Positions 13,777-24,769 of a stretch of 64,000 bases of DNA are shown piece by piece (position 1 is the first letter of the stretch; each line of letters opens with the position of its first letter). Origin of the DNA: Echinococcus granulosus. Lineage: Eukaryota; Platyhelminthes; Cestoda; Cyclophyllidea; Taeniidae. The notes under the pieces were generated by a model, which saw nothing but the letters and a program-made list of their open reading frames with translations, had not been told where the DNA came from and searched no databases. The DNA lies in assembly GCF_000524195.1 (NCBI RefSeq), contig NW_020170416.1, positions 446,250 through 510,249 of the forward strand. The letters are read 5' to 3'. The translations under genes and the position numbers were made by a program.

Positions 13777-15216
13777 AAAATGCGAGATGGTGGTGCATAA
13801 AAACTTGTTTAGGAAATTATGGGCAAATGATGTTCGAAGTCAATATAAGTAAGCAATTATCGTTTCTACGAGTTGAAAAAACAGACGAAATGTTGATTAG
13901 ATAAACAACTATTCTGATAGTGATAACTATCAGACTTCTAAAAAAGGAAACATAGCCTTACGATCGCCAGTAATGTAATTTCTGCCATATCAGTCTGATT
14001 CCCCCCACTTTCTGGGGGCACGTAGGGCTGTGCAATAAGAATTGTAAAGTGAATCGGTACTTGATAACAATAAAATAAACGTAAAATTGAAAGAGCATGA
14101 GTGCGAAACTTTTTGTGGAAATAATTTTTCCGGAAACAGCTGCGCAATGCGCTTCCGTTTATTTACATCTTCTAAACGATAGGTTGTCAGTAAATGCGGA
14201 CCTCGTGATGGACCGGGCACCATCGGACTTGAAGAGGAAACGTACCCTAAACAAACATAAGTTTCAACATCTGCGTCTTTTAAGTAATTGATCTTTAATA
14301 AAGTGCGCCCCTGTTTAACCCGTCTACTCGCTCTATGTTCATGAAGGTATAGGCGGAAGAGAGAAGCACCGAGTATTACAAGCGATAACTCGAAATGCAA
14401 GCCTTAGAAAAAGTGCGATCGCTGCATGACGCTGCCTAAATAAAGCTCAGTATATAGTGAGCCAGCTCTCACAAAGCAGCCTTCAGGCAGTCCACGTAAG
14501 ATAAGCTAGAAGTACTTATTCATCCTGGTGACACTGTACTGGCAGTAATTTCCTGATGCTCGAATAGTGCTATGAGAAGCAGCAACGAAAACACTTTAAA
14601 ACGAGGCTATATAGTGAAATAATATGCCTTGTTTATAAGCCTACGCTAACTTTTCAAGCCACCCCTGATTGAGCAGACCCACTGAAGGAATAAAGCTTGA
14701 CTAATGCAGGGTTTGCACATACTAAAGGTTGCCACCAAACTCTACTTTACAGTCTTACAAAATAAATAAAGCTTAAGACGATTTCTCCCATTTTTTTTGT
14801 AAAACAGTAGAAGTCGGAGAATTCTGTTTTAGCGAACGCTGCCCATTGCAAATAATTAAGGTTTTTTAAAAGAGGAACTTAATATTCAGGTTGCTTTACG
14901 CCTAGTTTTGGAAACCTGGGCCTCCGCTCACTGGGCTGACCTCCTAGCCATGCCAGTATTATTTACACTTTCGTATACAGGATAGTCTCGGGGTTCTATA
15001 TCTGTGACAGTGGAATGCGACTCCAAAAGTAAAGGACATCTATTCTGCTTTTTACTGCCGCAAGATAAATCTTGGCCAAGCAGAAGAAGTGAAAATGCTA
15101 CAGATGCTAGAATCGGTAATAACCTCAAAGAGAGAGGTGAAGATTGACGTTTATCATCGATAGGAAAGCTATTAACTACTGAAGCGGCACTAGCCATGAA
15201 CCATCTGGAAAAGTTT
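13777..15216. other. Intergenic, upstream of TTLL
   Basis: This stretch lies upstream of the TTLL start. The short open frames have no family features, and no clear promoter element could be assigned. Confidence 0.4.
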
Positions 15217-15720
15217 CATTACAGAATTTTCCTACTTCTCTTGCATAAAGCTTTCGATAAAGTGAATTCGCGGTACCTTTTTCACTTCCCTACCAGCTAG
15301 ATGGAGACCGGATAGATGCAACTGAGCCGCTCCAAAGTGAAAATAACGTGGCAAGGAGGAACAGACGCAAGATCCTCCCCCCCTACAGATCTGTGTTAAA
15401 TCAGTGACCGCAACGTCACTGATCCCTCTTGGCAATTTAGCTACATATGGAATTTCATGTTGAACATTATGCGTGTCCGTGGGTAGATGTGGGAACATTG
15501 GCTTAAAGGCAGATTTGCTTAAGGCTGGATAAGATTTTACACAGATCTGTGGGGGGGGGGGGATTTTGCGTCTAGTTCCTCCCTGCCATGTTATTTTTAC
15601 TTCGAAGCCGCTCAGTCGCATCGATCCGGGATCCACCCAGCTAGTAGAGAAGTGAAAAAGGTATCGCGAAGCCACTTTATCAAAAGGTTTATGTAGGAAG
15701 AGTAGGAAAGCTCTGTAATG
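15217..15720. repeat. Fold-back (long inverted repeat) element
   Basis: Two arms of about 185 bases, 15217-15401 and 15532-15720, are imperfect reverse complements around a ~130-base loop. Shared blocks include CATTACAGA, CCTACTTCTC/CCTACTCTTC, GATAAAGTG, ACCTTTTTCACTTC, AAATAACRTGGCARGGAGGAAC and a C-run (G-run in the other arm) followed by ACAGATCTGTGT. By eye the arms are roughly 80-85% alike. A 147-aa minus-strand open frame spans most of the element but has no family features and is probably incidental. It looks like a MITE or fold-back transposon; no target-site duplication was confirmed. Confidence 0.75.
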
Positions 15721-16577
15721 ACTGGCACGACCGGCTTCTAAGTTTTGGCTTACAGCACTGACTACGTTGTCATTGCTAACGCAGGAGGTGGACCAAAGGG
15801 CAATGCCAAGGACGGCGCTTAAAAGAGGAAGGGAGGGGGGGCAAAGTAAAGCGTTGGTTGTGCGTTTAACGGTCGGTTTCGGTAAAGAGCCACTTTCGAC
15901 TTCGCCAACATTCGTAGCCGGGTCAGCAGGCCTTCAGGCCATATCAGTAGCACAAATGCCTACTGCGTGTCAAATTCATGCATTCCGTCGGGGTATTATG
16001 TATTATTTTGTCTTCGAGAAGTCTCAAACAGCTGCAGTAGGGCAAATAAATCGGCACAAAATAATTTGAGACGATCTTTGACACAAATTCTAAAAGAACA
16101 ATGCAGGTTCCCTAACATCAGGATTGACTTACGCAAAGCTTTTTTCAGATGCTCACAGATATTTTAAAAAAGCTTTAAATTCATTAAAATCGTTTGTTGC
16201 TTACTTGATTATGTATTTGGTAGAATGGTATTGTCATTTGACATCTAAAACAAGTGGTGAAAGCATCAAAGCATTGCTTAATTTTGCTGCCATTTGGGTT
16301 AAATTAATGAAGGTGAGTGATTTCTTAAGTATATTTACTCGTGACCGACTACCACTGAATATTGCAAAAATGGAGAGATTCTTGGGACTCTGTCGTTTGT
16401 AGTGCTGGACTTACAGTCGTAAAGTTATTTCGTAAATTTTAAAGGCTAACTAATTTCTGTTTTATTACATTTTAATACAGCTCAAAAACCATTGTCAATC
16501 TCTCGTCAATAAGTTTCCCGGTCAAGATTGGTCGAACATCCCAACCCATCAACTCATTGAGCCAAGATAGCCTGACC

Positions 16578-19500
16578 ATGTCAGTAGTCGAAGAAGTTCT
16601 ACCTTCTTTTGGGGATTTATCGATAAATTCCAATAGTGAAGGTTGGGGACCCTCTAATGTTCCAACCAATTTCAAAGATATGCCTTATCAACCATTCTCG
16701 AAGGACACGAGATTGGGCAAAATAGCAGACTGGTGCGGCACCATCTACCCGGATCTGAAATCGAAGAGTAGAAACTTTTTGCTTCAATTTATCATCTTTA
16801 GACCGTTACGTTTCTCAGTTTGGTGGTGGTGCTCAGTACACCTACTATCACGACGAAGATGATAGCAATTTCCAGCTGGCCACAAGTGGGAAAGAGCCTA
16901 AATCCAGCGCGTTCCGTCAACGTTTCAGGTACCAAATGGTAGGTTCACATCCTTCCCTATGTCATCTTTGTATAGCGTGGACGCGGGCGTGGAAACTTTC
17001 AGTCCGGATTCCAATCCCGTGGTGGTGGTCAGTTCATGTCTCTGGGTAACTTTGCTGGCCGTCAACGCCGACCACTCACTGAACGCGAGAGGGCCGCTCT
17101 GCAACAGCAACAGCAGCAACGTCGTTATGGCAACCAGCCAAACTGGCAGAACAACTGGCGTCGTGGCAGTAACTGGGGTAGCAGTGGCGGTGGAGGTGGC
17201 TGGCGTCAAGGCAATGACTACAATCGTCGTCCAAACCGTGGCAATCGAAATCCTTCAGTAGAAGTTAAGGAAGAGTGGAACCTCCTTGAGGACTTCGAGT
17301 TTAGTCAATTCGTTTCGCTCTCTCTGCCCTCGGTGAAAGAGCCTATCACTTGGTGAGCTTGGTTTGCTTTTGTGATTAAAACGGTAGAGCACTTTACCCC
17401 TCAAGGCGTATTTTTATTACCTAGTGCGGAGTGCGGTACGGTGAAGTACTATGATCGTACCTATGACACAATCAGTACTCGTAGTGAGAAACCCCTTGTT
17501 CGTTTCAACGGCGTGGTGCATGCTGTAACCACCTCCGAGGATCCCGTGATTATGAATCTGGCGAGGGAGCGACACCTCAATGTTTTCTGTACGGATCGCA
17601 TCGCTGCAGCCATAATGTGTGCGCCCAAATCGGTGGACTCCTGGGACCTCCTGGCCATCCGCATTGCTGACAAGCTCTTCTTCGACGTCCGTCCTGGTTC
17701 CAATTTTGACCATGTTACGGTGGCGGAAACGGCTATCGATCCACCCAGTGAGGAGCCGGGCCACATTAACAGTCCCGAGAAACTAGCTTTGGAGGCCACC
17801 TTCATTAACATCAACTTCTCGCAGCAGGTCCTGCAAACGGTGAGAATTGATTTCTGTCGTTTTTGGTTCCTTGAATAATTTCGGACTCAAATTTTCAAGC
17901 TTCGAAATTGTAGTAGGACATTAATGAGACTCTTAGGATGCATTAATCTCCATTCACTCTATATGATAGTGTTGATTGAGTGCTTTTGCCTTCAGTATTA
18001 AACGCTGCTTTGTCGATTGCATTGGCAATTCCCAGATTTCTGCTTGAATTCATATTAAAGGGGCGATTTGGGTACACTCTTCCAAATAATCTAGGTGCAT
18101 GAATGCGTAGTCAACTTCTTGATCAACTTCGAAACCAGATTGTCATTAGATTAAAAAATGGTGTAAGTAGTGTTGGAATGTGACTTCCTTCTTCCTTTTT
18201 TTGGTAGGGTGGTGAGCTGTATAACTTTAAGCACAAAAATCCCTTCATCGACTCGGATGACAAAGAGGAGGCAGAGAGGGTGGCCTCCGTGGGCTACCGC
18301 TACCGCCAGTTCGACCTTGGCAACGGCATAAACATGGTGGTGCGGTGCGAGGTCGATGCAGTGATGCCGCTACGGGCAGAAGAGAAAGAGAAGCAAGAGG
18401 CTGGTGCCGGTCCGGATGTGCCAAAATTCTGCTGCATCAAAGCGCTTAACGAGTTTGACAGTCGTGTGGGTAGTACTGGATTGATATGTTGAACTGTCTG
18501 CTCACGAGGTCACCAACTGATTTCCTCTTTCCACTCTGGTAGTATTGCAATGGAGTAAACTGGCGCACCAAACTGGACACGCAACGTGGCGCTGTAATTG
18601 CATCAGAACTGAAAAATAACTCGTGCAAGTTGGCCAAATGGACGGTGGCGTCTATTTTGGCCGGTGCGGATCTACTCAAGTTTGGGTTAGTACTGTTTAG
18701 TTGTGCAATAAACTTATGTGCCATGTTGAACTTTTGTAGTCAACTTATCAAAGTCATTTATGCAGAAATCAAAGTTCTATGTACTTGCTTGGACTTACGA
18801 GCCCATGAAATTAAATGGACAGATTTCAAGGGATGGGAACTACAGTCTTGTCGCCATCCTGCCACACCACCCTCCCTGCATTTTCACACTTATTCCAGCG
18901 TTTAACTAACACCTGGAAAACTTCAGCACAGAGGGACCCAGCCATCCCGGGATAGTATGTTTACTTCACCTGGATCTCCAGTGCGAGCAGTGACTAGGCT
19001 AGTACTCACCGCTGTCATGAAGAAAATGCTTGACTTGTACAATATCACGACAGGTTAGCTGTTTGTCGATCAGGCGTTCCTCGTGGTGAATTGAGCAGTG
19101 ATTAGGATGGCTGCTGAGGCTGTTGACTAGGATCTGGTACAGTTGGGATCAAGTTTTGCTGTTGAGCGCGATATCACTGAGTCTTTCATGCTCTTGTATT
19201 AGTGGACAAGAAACCACACAATGTTGCGTGCACGTACTACCATTGTTGTTTGCCATCTGGTCAAGCGATATATGGACTAAACTGGAGTGGCTAACGTTAT
19301 GTACGTTGGATATTCGGTGGGTCAGAACACATCTGTCACTGACAACTGCATGCGGTTCTGTCGTACGTTGTTTCCCCTTGCAAACCTGGAAAACTAGAAG
19401 CCCCGGGTGGACTTGAACGCTCTTCTTGCATCATTTTAGCCGTAACAAGCACCCGAATGAATGGCTTTTGGGTAACTAGTGATTTGGGAGATGGGTGGAG

Positions 19501-20612
19501 TGCTGAGTGAACGGACAAGAAGGCGGACGGATAATTGGTTGGAACGACTGCTGGATTAGATTTGCATTTTAATCTCCGCAGCTTTGTGTCCCGCGTGAAC
19601 CCGAAGGACACCTCTCACCACGCGATCCTGGGCACCCACGAGTTCCGCCCGACGGACTTTGCTGCACAGATCAACCTCAACATGGACAACGCCTGGGGTA
19701 TCCTGCGCTGCGTCATAGACTACTTCATGAAGTGCGAACCGGGCACCTACCTCATGCTCAAAGATCCTAACAAGGTGGACGCTGTTACCTCGCCAATTTT
19801 ATAGGATCTATCCTTTAAATGTCTTTTACAATAGGGTGGTAGCTTTCTTCACATCATTAATCTAGTTGTAGAATGAGCTGGTTGCTTTCATAGGTCCTTT
19901 ATCTCTGAATGATGTCTTGGAGCTTCTCAATGTCTCTTACCGCGGATCACAGGACTGAAGTTGGCGATTATGTCATTAAAATCCCTCCTAGTTGGTCATT
20001 AAACCGGAGTGAACAATAGATGAATCATCGACGGAAGAGGAGTGGATTTGCATGTTTTGCGACCAGGCCTCCTTCAAGTTTCGTTCTGGTACTTTCTGCT
20101 TGGTTCCCCACCCTACAGGTTCTCTTCTCTGGGAACTGAGAATGTCGGTGACCTCAGTTTTTCTGCCACTGCTCTGACTCACCTTCGCTTGACGGGCCTG
20201 GAGTTAGGCCAGAAATCTGCTAGGACAAGAGTTGTTTGCAGCATAAGCTGATGGTTTATCATATCCAAAGGGTGGTTGAAGTTATGATGGTAGCTTGACT
20301 GTCAAGTTTCATATCACATTTTTCGTATAAAATGAGGTGGTTGAATCCACTAAGACTTGATTTAGGTCCTCAAAAATCATATCCACTCCCCGCGATTGAC
20401 TGAGGTCATTCCAGAGTTGCAATCTTATTTTTGCCTGATGATTGTCAAAATTCCCACTCTCCTTCCCCCGCTTTCAGCAATCGTTGCACATCTACTTTTT
20501 GCCAGCCAACGCTTTTGCCTCGGACGAAGAGAGCGACGAGTCCTCCGAGGAACAGAATGCGCATCCGCAACCACAGACGGCGCAGCAGTCACAGCAACTG
20601 GCAAAGATTTGA
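16578..20612 (+). CDS. EIF3D: Eukaryotic translation initiation factor 3 subunit D
   Basis: Subunit of the eIF3 complex; in animals it also binds the mRNA 5' cap. Exons: 16578-16767, 16802-16938, 16976-17352, 17425-17839, 18208-18465, 18543-18685, 19582-19774 and 20478-20612, joining in phase to 615 aa. Landmarks: [20 protein letters not shown] near the start, [127 protein letters not shown] and an acidic C-terminus ([14 protein letters not shown]). Exon 3 carries an RGRGRG and Gln/Gly/Asn-rich linker, making the protein about 65 residues longer than the ~550-aa human protein. The ATG at 16578 was chosen because it lies about 20 codons before the conserved WGP block. Introns 1-3 are 34, 37 and 72 bp; later ones are larger. 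Confidence 0.95.
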
Positions 20613-20770
20613 GGCGTCTTCTCCTTCAAGTCCCGCCTTCGCGTCCTTCCACGCACCAACTTCTTCCTGTGCGTGTGTGCTGCCTTTCACTTGGATGCCT
20701 CATTGTCATGCTATTTGGAATTGCAATTCGCTTTATTCTCCTGTCTTCGGTGGCGTAGCAGGTGGGTGTA

Positions 20771-20776
20771 ATTAAA
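20771..20776 (+). terminator. Possible poly(A) signal of eIF3d
   Basis: The variant hexamer ATTAAA lies about 160 bases after the eIF3d stop codon. No canonical AATAAA was noticed nearer. Weak evidence. Confidence 0.3.
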
Positions 20777-21289
20777 CGCAAATGACAGTTTGGCAGGACC
20801 ATCTGTGGCGGATACCGTTTGGAAAGGGGACTGGGTCGTCTTAGTTGCTCACTGCGTCAGCTTAACGCTCAGATTGATGGATGAATGAGTGGAACAGTTA
20901 AGGGTTGGCAAAAGGATCAGGAATGGACGTCTCGGATGTGAACGAATGGAGTAGGCGCGGGTGAGGCTGGATTGGAAGAGCAGTAAGACTTCAGCTCATG
21001 GAGTGTTCAGTTATGGACCTTCTTTGAGTCGTCTATTTTCTTGCGTGCGCGCTCCGCGAATTCTTCGTCGTCTCTCTGCACTCCTTGATCTTGGTAGCCA
21101 AGTTGGCGGATGCGTAAACGGGCAGTGGTTGGGGCTTGAGCGAAGTAAGTTGGGGGGGGGGGGGGGTGGCAGATTCTGGAAATAGGAGGTTCGGAGGGGT
21201 GAAGGGGTGCAGCTATGTCTTTCGGTTGTTTTGTCGATCAAAACGACACCTAGGAGAGCTAAATCTTGTCTCTTCCGCTATCTCCTCCC

Positions 21290-21792
21290 TACGTTGAATT
21301 CCTCGTTTAGTGTAACTTCCATGGAACCTGGTGGACGCGATCCGAGCTCGTCTGCATGGTGAACGGCATGTACCCGGTCGTCAGGCTGTGGTTGCAGAGG
21401 CCTCCCAATAAATTGTTGATGAATCCCTCCAAGATGGATAGATGCATCGCGATGAGGAGGAGGGACCATACTCTTCTCGATGAACTGTTCCTGCATCAAT
21501 TTCTAGAGTAGCTAAGGAAGTATAATGTCAAGGCGAACTCACAGTTACGTTTGACGTGAGTGTTGGTGAAATACTTCGTTGACAACGACATCCACGCAGT
21601 AGTGGATGCCGAGTGCCACACATTGACCATTGACAATCACTTCCAGAGACTACCAATGTCTTTTCCACTTCTTCCACGCACTTTATGAAACGTGGCGAGG
21701 TGGAAGTGGTTGCTTGTCTACCGAGTCGTGAAAAGAAGGGGGTTTCGTACTCCCACGTTGGTGGCAAGAGCGAAAATATCGTTGACTATCCC
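21290..21792 (-). repeat. Inverted duplication, left copy
   Basis: Read on the minus strand, this segment aligns in order with 23431-23945 on the plus strand. Shared blocks include ACAAGCAACCA, CACTACTGCGTGGATGTCG, CACTCACGTCAAAC, AGTTCATCGAGAAGAG, GCGATGCATCTATCCATCTT and ACCAGGTTCCATGGAA. Both copies keep a GTGAGT-like donor and a CTTAG/CCTAG acceptor-like site at matching places. It may therefore derive from a spliced gene, but neither copy has a clean long reading frame. The unit is not recognised. Confidence 0.65.
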
Positions 21793-21899
21793 TATCGAAA
21801 CGACGCATTCACTGCGCACTCCAAAATTCCACTGCACGCAATACTCCATCCTTGCTTCGATCGTATATGCGTAGATGAACGGCTGGATGGATACGGACT

Positions 21900-22640
21900 G
21901 CACTAATAGGTTATGGACACGAAATGGATGAGTGGATGGGTAGGGGCCAGATGGATAGATGGGGGGTGGATATGAATTGAATGCATGGCTTCGGCTTGGA
22001 TGTATACGATATGAATGGATGGACGGATGGGTGAGTGGTGAACTGTAGACGGAATTGTCCAGTCACTGCGACTTGTTTACTTGCTGAAGGCCGAAGGTCA
22101 CTTTCGATTGGAATCGCTCTACTCGCCACTGTTCAGTCGAACTCAAGGTTGTTAACAAAAGGCTTCGCCTTCGTTTTCTTGAGAAAAAGCCCGAATTACT
22201 GAGTCATTTGTGGGCAAGGCCCGCTTTTTTTTCCTACGAGACACCACATTGCAGCATCTCAGGATGTAGGTCCTATTCGTGAGAATATTTGCATCTCAAT
22301 TAAGGCTAAGTGATACCGCCTCATCCGCATTCTTTCCATTCCTCCGATGGTAGTGGTGAATTCCGTTAACAAACCTAGATGATGGTGCTACAATTATTCA
22401 TCGAGAAGATGGGATGGGTGGATGAAAACGCGATGGAGGAATGGACGGATACAAGATGGATGGATGGATAGGTACGGGATGGAGAGATGCAGAATGGATT
22501 CGTATAGGTTGGATGGATGGATAGATGGATACGGGATGAGTTAATGGATGGATGAATGGACGGTTACGGGACGGACGCAGGATTAATGGATGGAAACGCG
22601 ATGCATACGGGATGATTGGATATATGGATGGATGTCTGAA
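21900..22640 (+). repeat. Degenerate GGAT/ATGG minisatellite
   Basis: A diffuse run of GGATGGATGGAT units is mixed with longer phrases such as GATGGATACGGGATG. It lies in the loop of the inverted duplication and is the reverse complement in character of the CCAT tract at 23226-23331. Open frames within it are repeat artefacts. Confidence 0.7.
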
Positions 22641-22745
22641 GAATTAGCTACTTTATCCCCACCAAAACCCTCAGAAGTAGAGGTGAAAACATCATTGACT
22701 AGGAGGGAGTTGCCAGCACTACGGCGCAGGCAGTTGCTGCCTTCT
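22632..22745 (+). pseudogene. Decayed copy of an exon from the 28.8-29.8 kb gene
   Basis: About 110 bases align with the reverse complement of 28815-28923, inside the second exon of the basic-protein gene. The translated copy reads SEELATLSPPK, KTSLTRRELPALRRRQLL; the intact exon reads AEELSASSPPK, KTSLSKKELLALQRRQLL. Similarity starts just after GGAT repeats and fades after GCAGTTGCTGC. There is no start codon in the fragment and none of the downstream exons were found nearby. It could be a gene relic or a still-used exon of a diverged paralogue; relic is favoured. Confidence 0.6.
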
Positions 22746-23225
22746 TCTCCGTATTCCACGATGGTAATTCCCTAAGCTCTATGTAATGATTTTCACCTTT
22801 TCTGGGCATAAATTGGGATGGGACACTCCCACTTGCGATCGAAACGTAAGGTGGAGACGATGGTGGCAGAACATCTTGAAAAAGTGGAATTCGTTGCTAT
22901 CTTGCGTGTTGTTGGTGAAAGGCTTGATTGCCGGTTCTAGTGATGATCATTTTGATGAAGAGCCTCCTCAAAGCAGATTTCGACATTCAGTTAACCTCTG
23001 CAATGTGCACCTGCTCAAATTGATGCCTCACCGTGGTCTCCTCGAGTACTTCCAGATGACTTTCAATAACTTTTCAGAGATATCAAGGTGAGAAGATGCA
23101 TCCTTCTGGACTGGAACCGAACTTCCAAATTTCGCCATTGCGGTAAGGCAAGATGCCTTAGCCAGATTAGCCACGGTCATTTTATTAAAAATCTTCATCA
23201 TCAGGACGACTTTCCTCCCCGATTT

Positions 23226-23284
23226 CATCCATCCATCCATCCATCCATCCATCCATCCATCCATCCATCCATCCATCCATCCAT

Positions 23285-23320
<36 letters not shown>

Positions 23321-23331
23321 CCATCCACACA
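23226..23331 (+). repeat. (CCAT)n microsatellite
   Basis: A nearly pure CATC/CCAT tract of about 105 bases with one CGTC interruption. It reads as HPSIHPSI or WMDGWMDG in translation, so open frames crossing it are artefacts. Confidence 0.95.
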
Positions 23332-23430
23332 TTAACACATCTACCCGTACACACAGGAAGCCAAGATAGTTTTGTGGGAAAGCATTGTATGTCTTGAAGT
23401 TGTGGAATGAGTAGTGGGTGCTCCGTTGAA

Positions 23431-23945
23431 GTTAAACAATTGTATTCTCATTCTCTCCACCAACGCGGGAGTGCAAAAGCCCCTTCTCATCACGGCTCAG
23501 TCGACAAGCAACCAATTTTAACTCGCCCTTGGCACTACTGCGTGGATGTCGAATGTCAATGAAGTGTTTTACCATCACTCACGTCAAACACGACTGTGAG
23601 TCCTCCCTGACACTGTACTTTCCTAGTTAATCTAGACATTGGTGCCGAAATAGTTCATCGAGAAGAGGGGATGGTCCTCCCTCCTCATTGCGATGCATCT
23701 ATCCATCTTGAAGGGACCCACTGGCAGAACCAAATGACTTAATCTAGATGTTATATGCGGGACCTTGTTCCTCCGCCGCACAGCGCACCTTCTTCATATA
23801 CTGCACAACCAATTTAACAGGAGGTCTATGCAACGACAGCCTAACGACCGGGTGCAATACTGTTCGCTAGGCAGACGAGCTTGGATCGCTCCTACCAGGT
23901 TCCATGGAAATTATATGAAACGGGGTATTCAACGTAGAAGACGGT
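23431..23945 (+). repeat. Inverted duplication, right copy
   Basis: Partner of 21290-21792 in the opposite orientation; the two copies enclose about 1.6 kb containing GGAT/CCAT tracts and the exon relic at 22632-22745. A short third copy of the AGTTCATCGAGAAGA block with flanking sequence occurs at about 22370-22415. Relative to the left copy, an insertion of several tens of bases separates the ATCCATCTTGAAGGG block from the GACAGCCTAACGACCGGGTG block. Confidence 0.65.
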
Positions 23946-24769
23946 GGAATGGACACAAAAGAGTGGCGCATCAAGAGATTGGAGCTTACATCTGTGCTTG
24001 ACACCACAACAACAAGGAAATTCTACGGGCTCCACCTCGACCTCCAAACGCTAAGGAGACTAGGAAGTTCATCTAAAATTCCTCTGTCCTTCACGATTTG
24101 ATTGCACTTCCACCATCCTCCCAACCCTTTCGCGCGCCCATCACGAAATCTCCTCCCCAATTTGCACGCCTCATAACATCATCGTAGCTACCTTTACAAC
24201 CACACAACTCTTCTGAGGTTTACGTCTGTTATCATCCCTGCCAAAAGAACAATTGATTGAGCAACAACAGACACGTCTATCAATTTCAAACACAACGACA
24301 CACATCCATCAAGCTGCGCCGGGTCGCCAGATCACACCCCCTTCTGTCCACTCATGGCGAGAACACTAGTACTTGACACAACTCGTTTGTGTTGACGTCT
24401 TCCAGACCATCGTACTTTCATATCACTCCATTTATTCTTGCACTGTTGACGCGATTACTTTGACAAGACAGGTGAGGGGAGAAGAGAATAAGAGAAAGGC
24501 TGAAACAGGACCACTTGAGCCTACAACCTCGACGGGGTGATTAGCCAGTCCTGGTGGTAGAAAAGGACGGATGTACGAACGGACGGGGCAGATGAGGAGT
24601 CATAGGAAACGATCAAAGAGGAGAAAAAAAGATTGGGGCAAGAGAGAAGGGAGGGGGAGGGGAAGCAAGGGAAGAGTAGAAGACGGAAGACGACGGACAC
24701 ACATCACCTAAAAGAAGAAGAAGGGAAAATCTACGTGGTAGTTGCTTTCGAGCCAGGCAGCCAGCAATG

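Noticed and set aside
22786..23089. 101-aa plus-strand frame ending at a GTGAGA donor
   Set aside because: It has a plausible donor but no acceptor, family feature or matching exon elsewhere; left unannotated.
23028..23369. Open frames on both strands with WMDG/HPSI repeats
   Set aside because: Same microsatellite artefact at 23226-23331.
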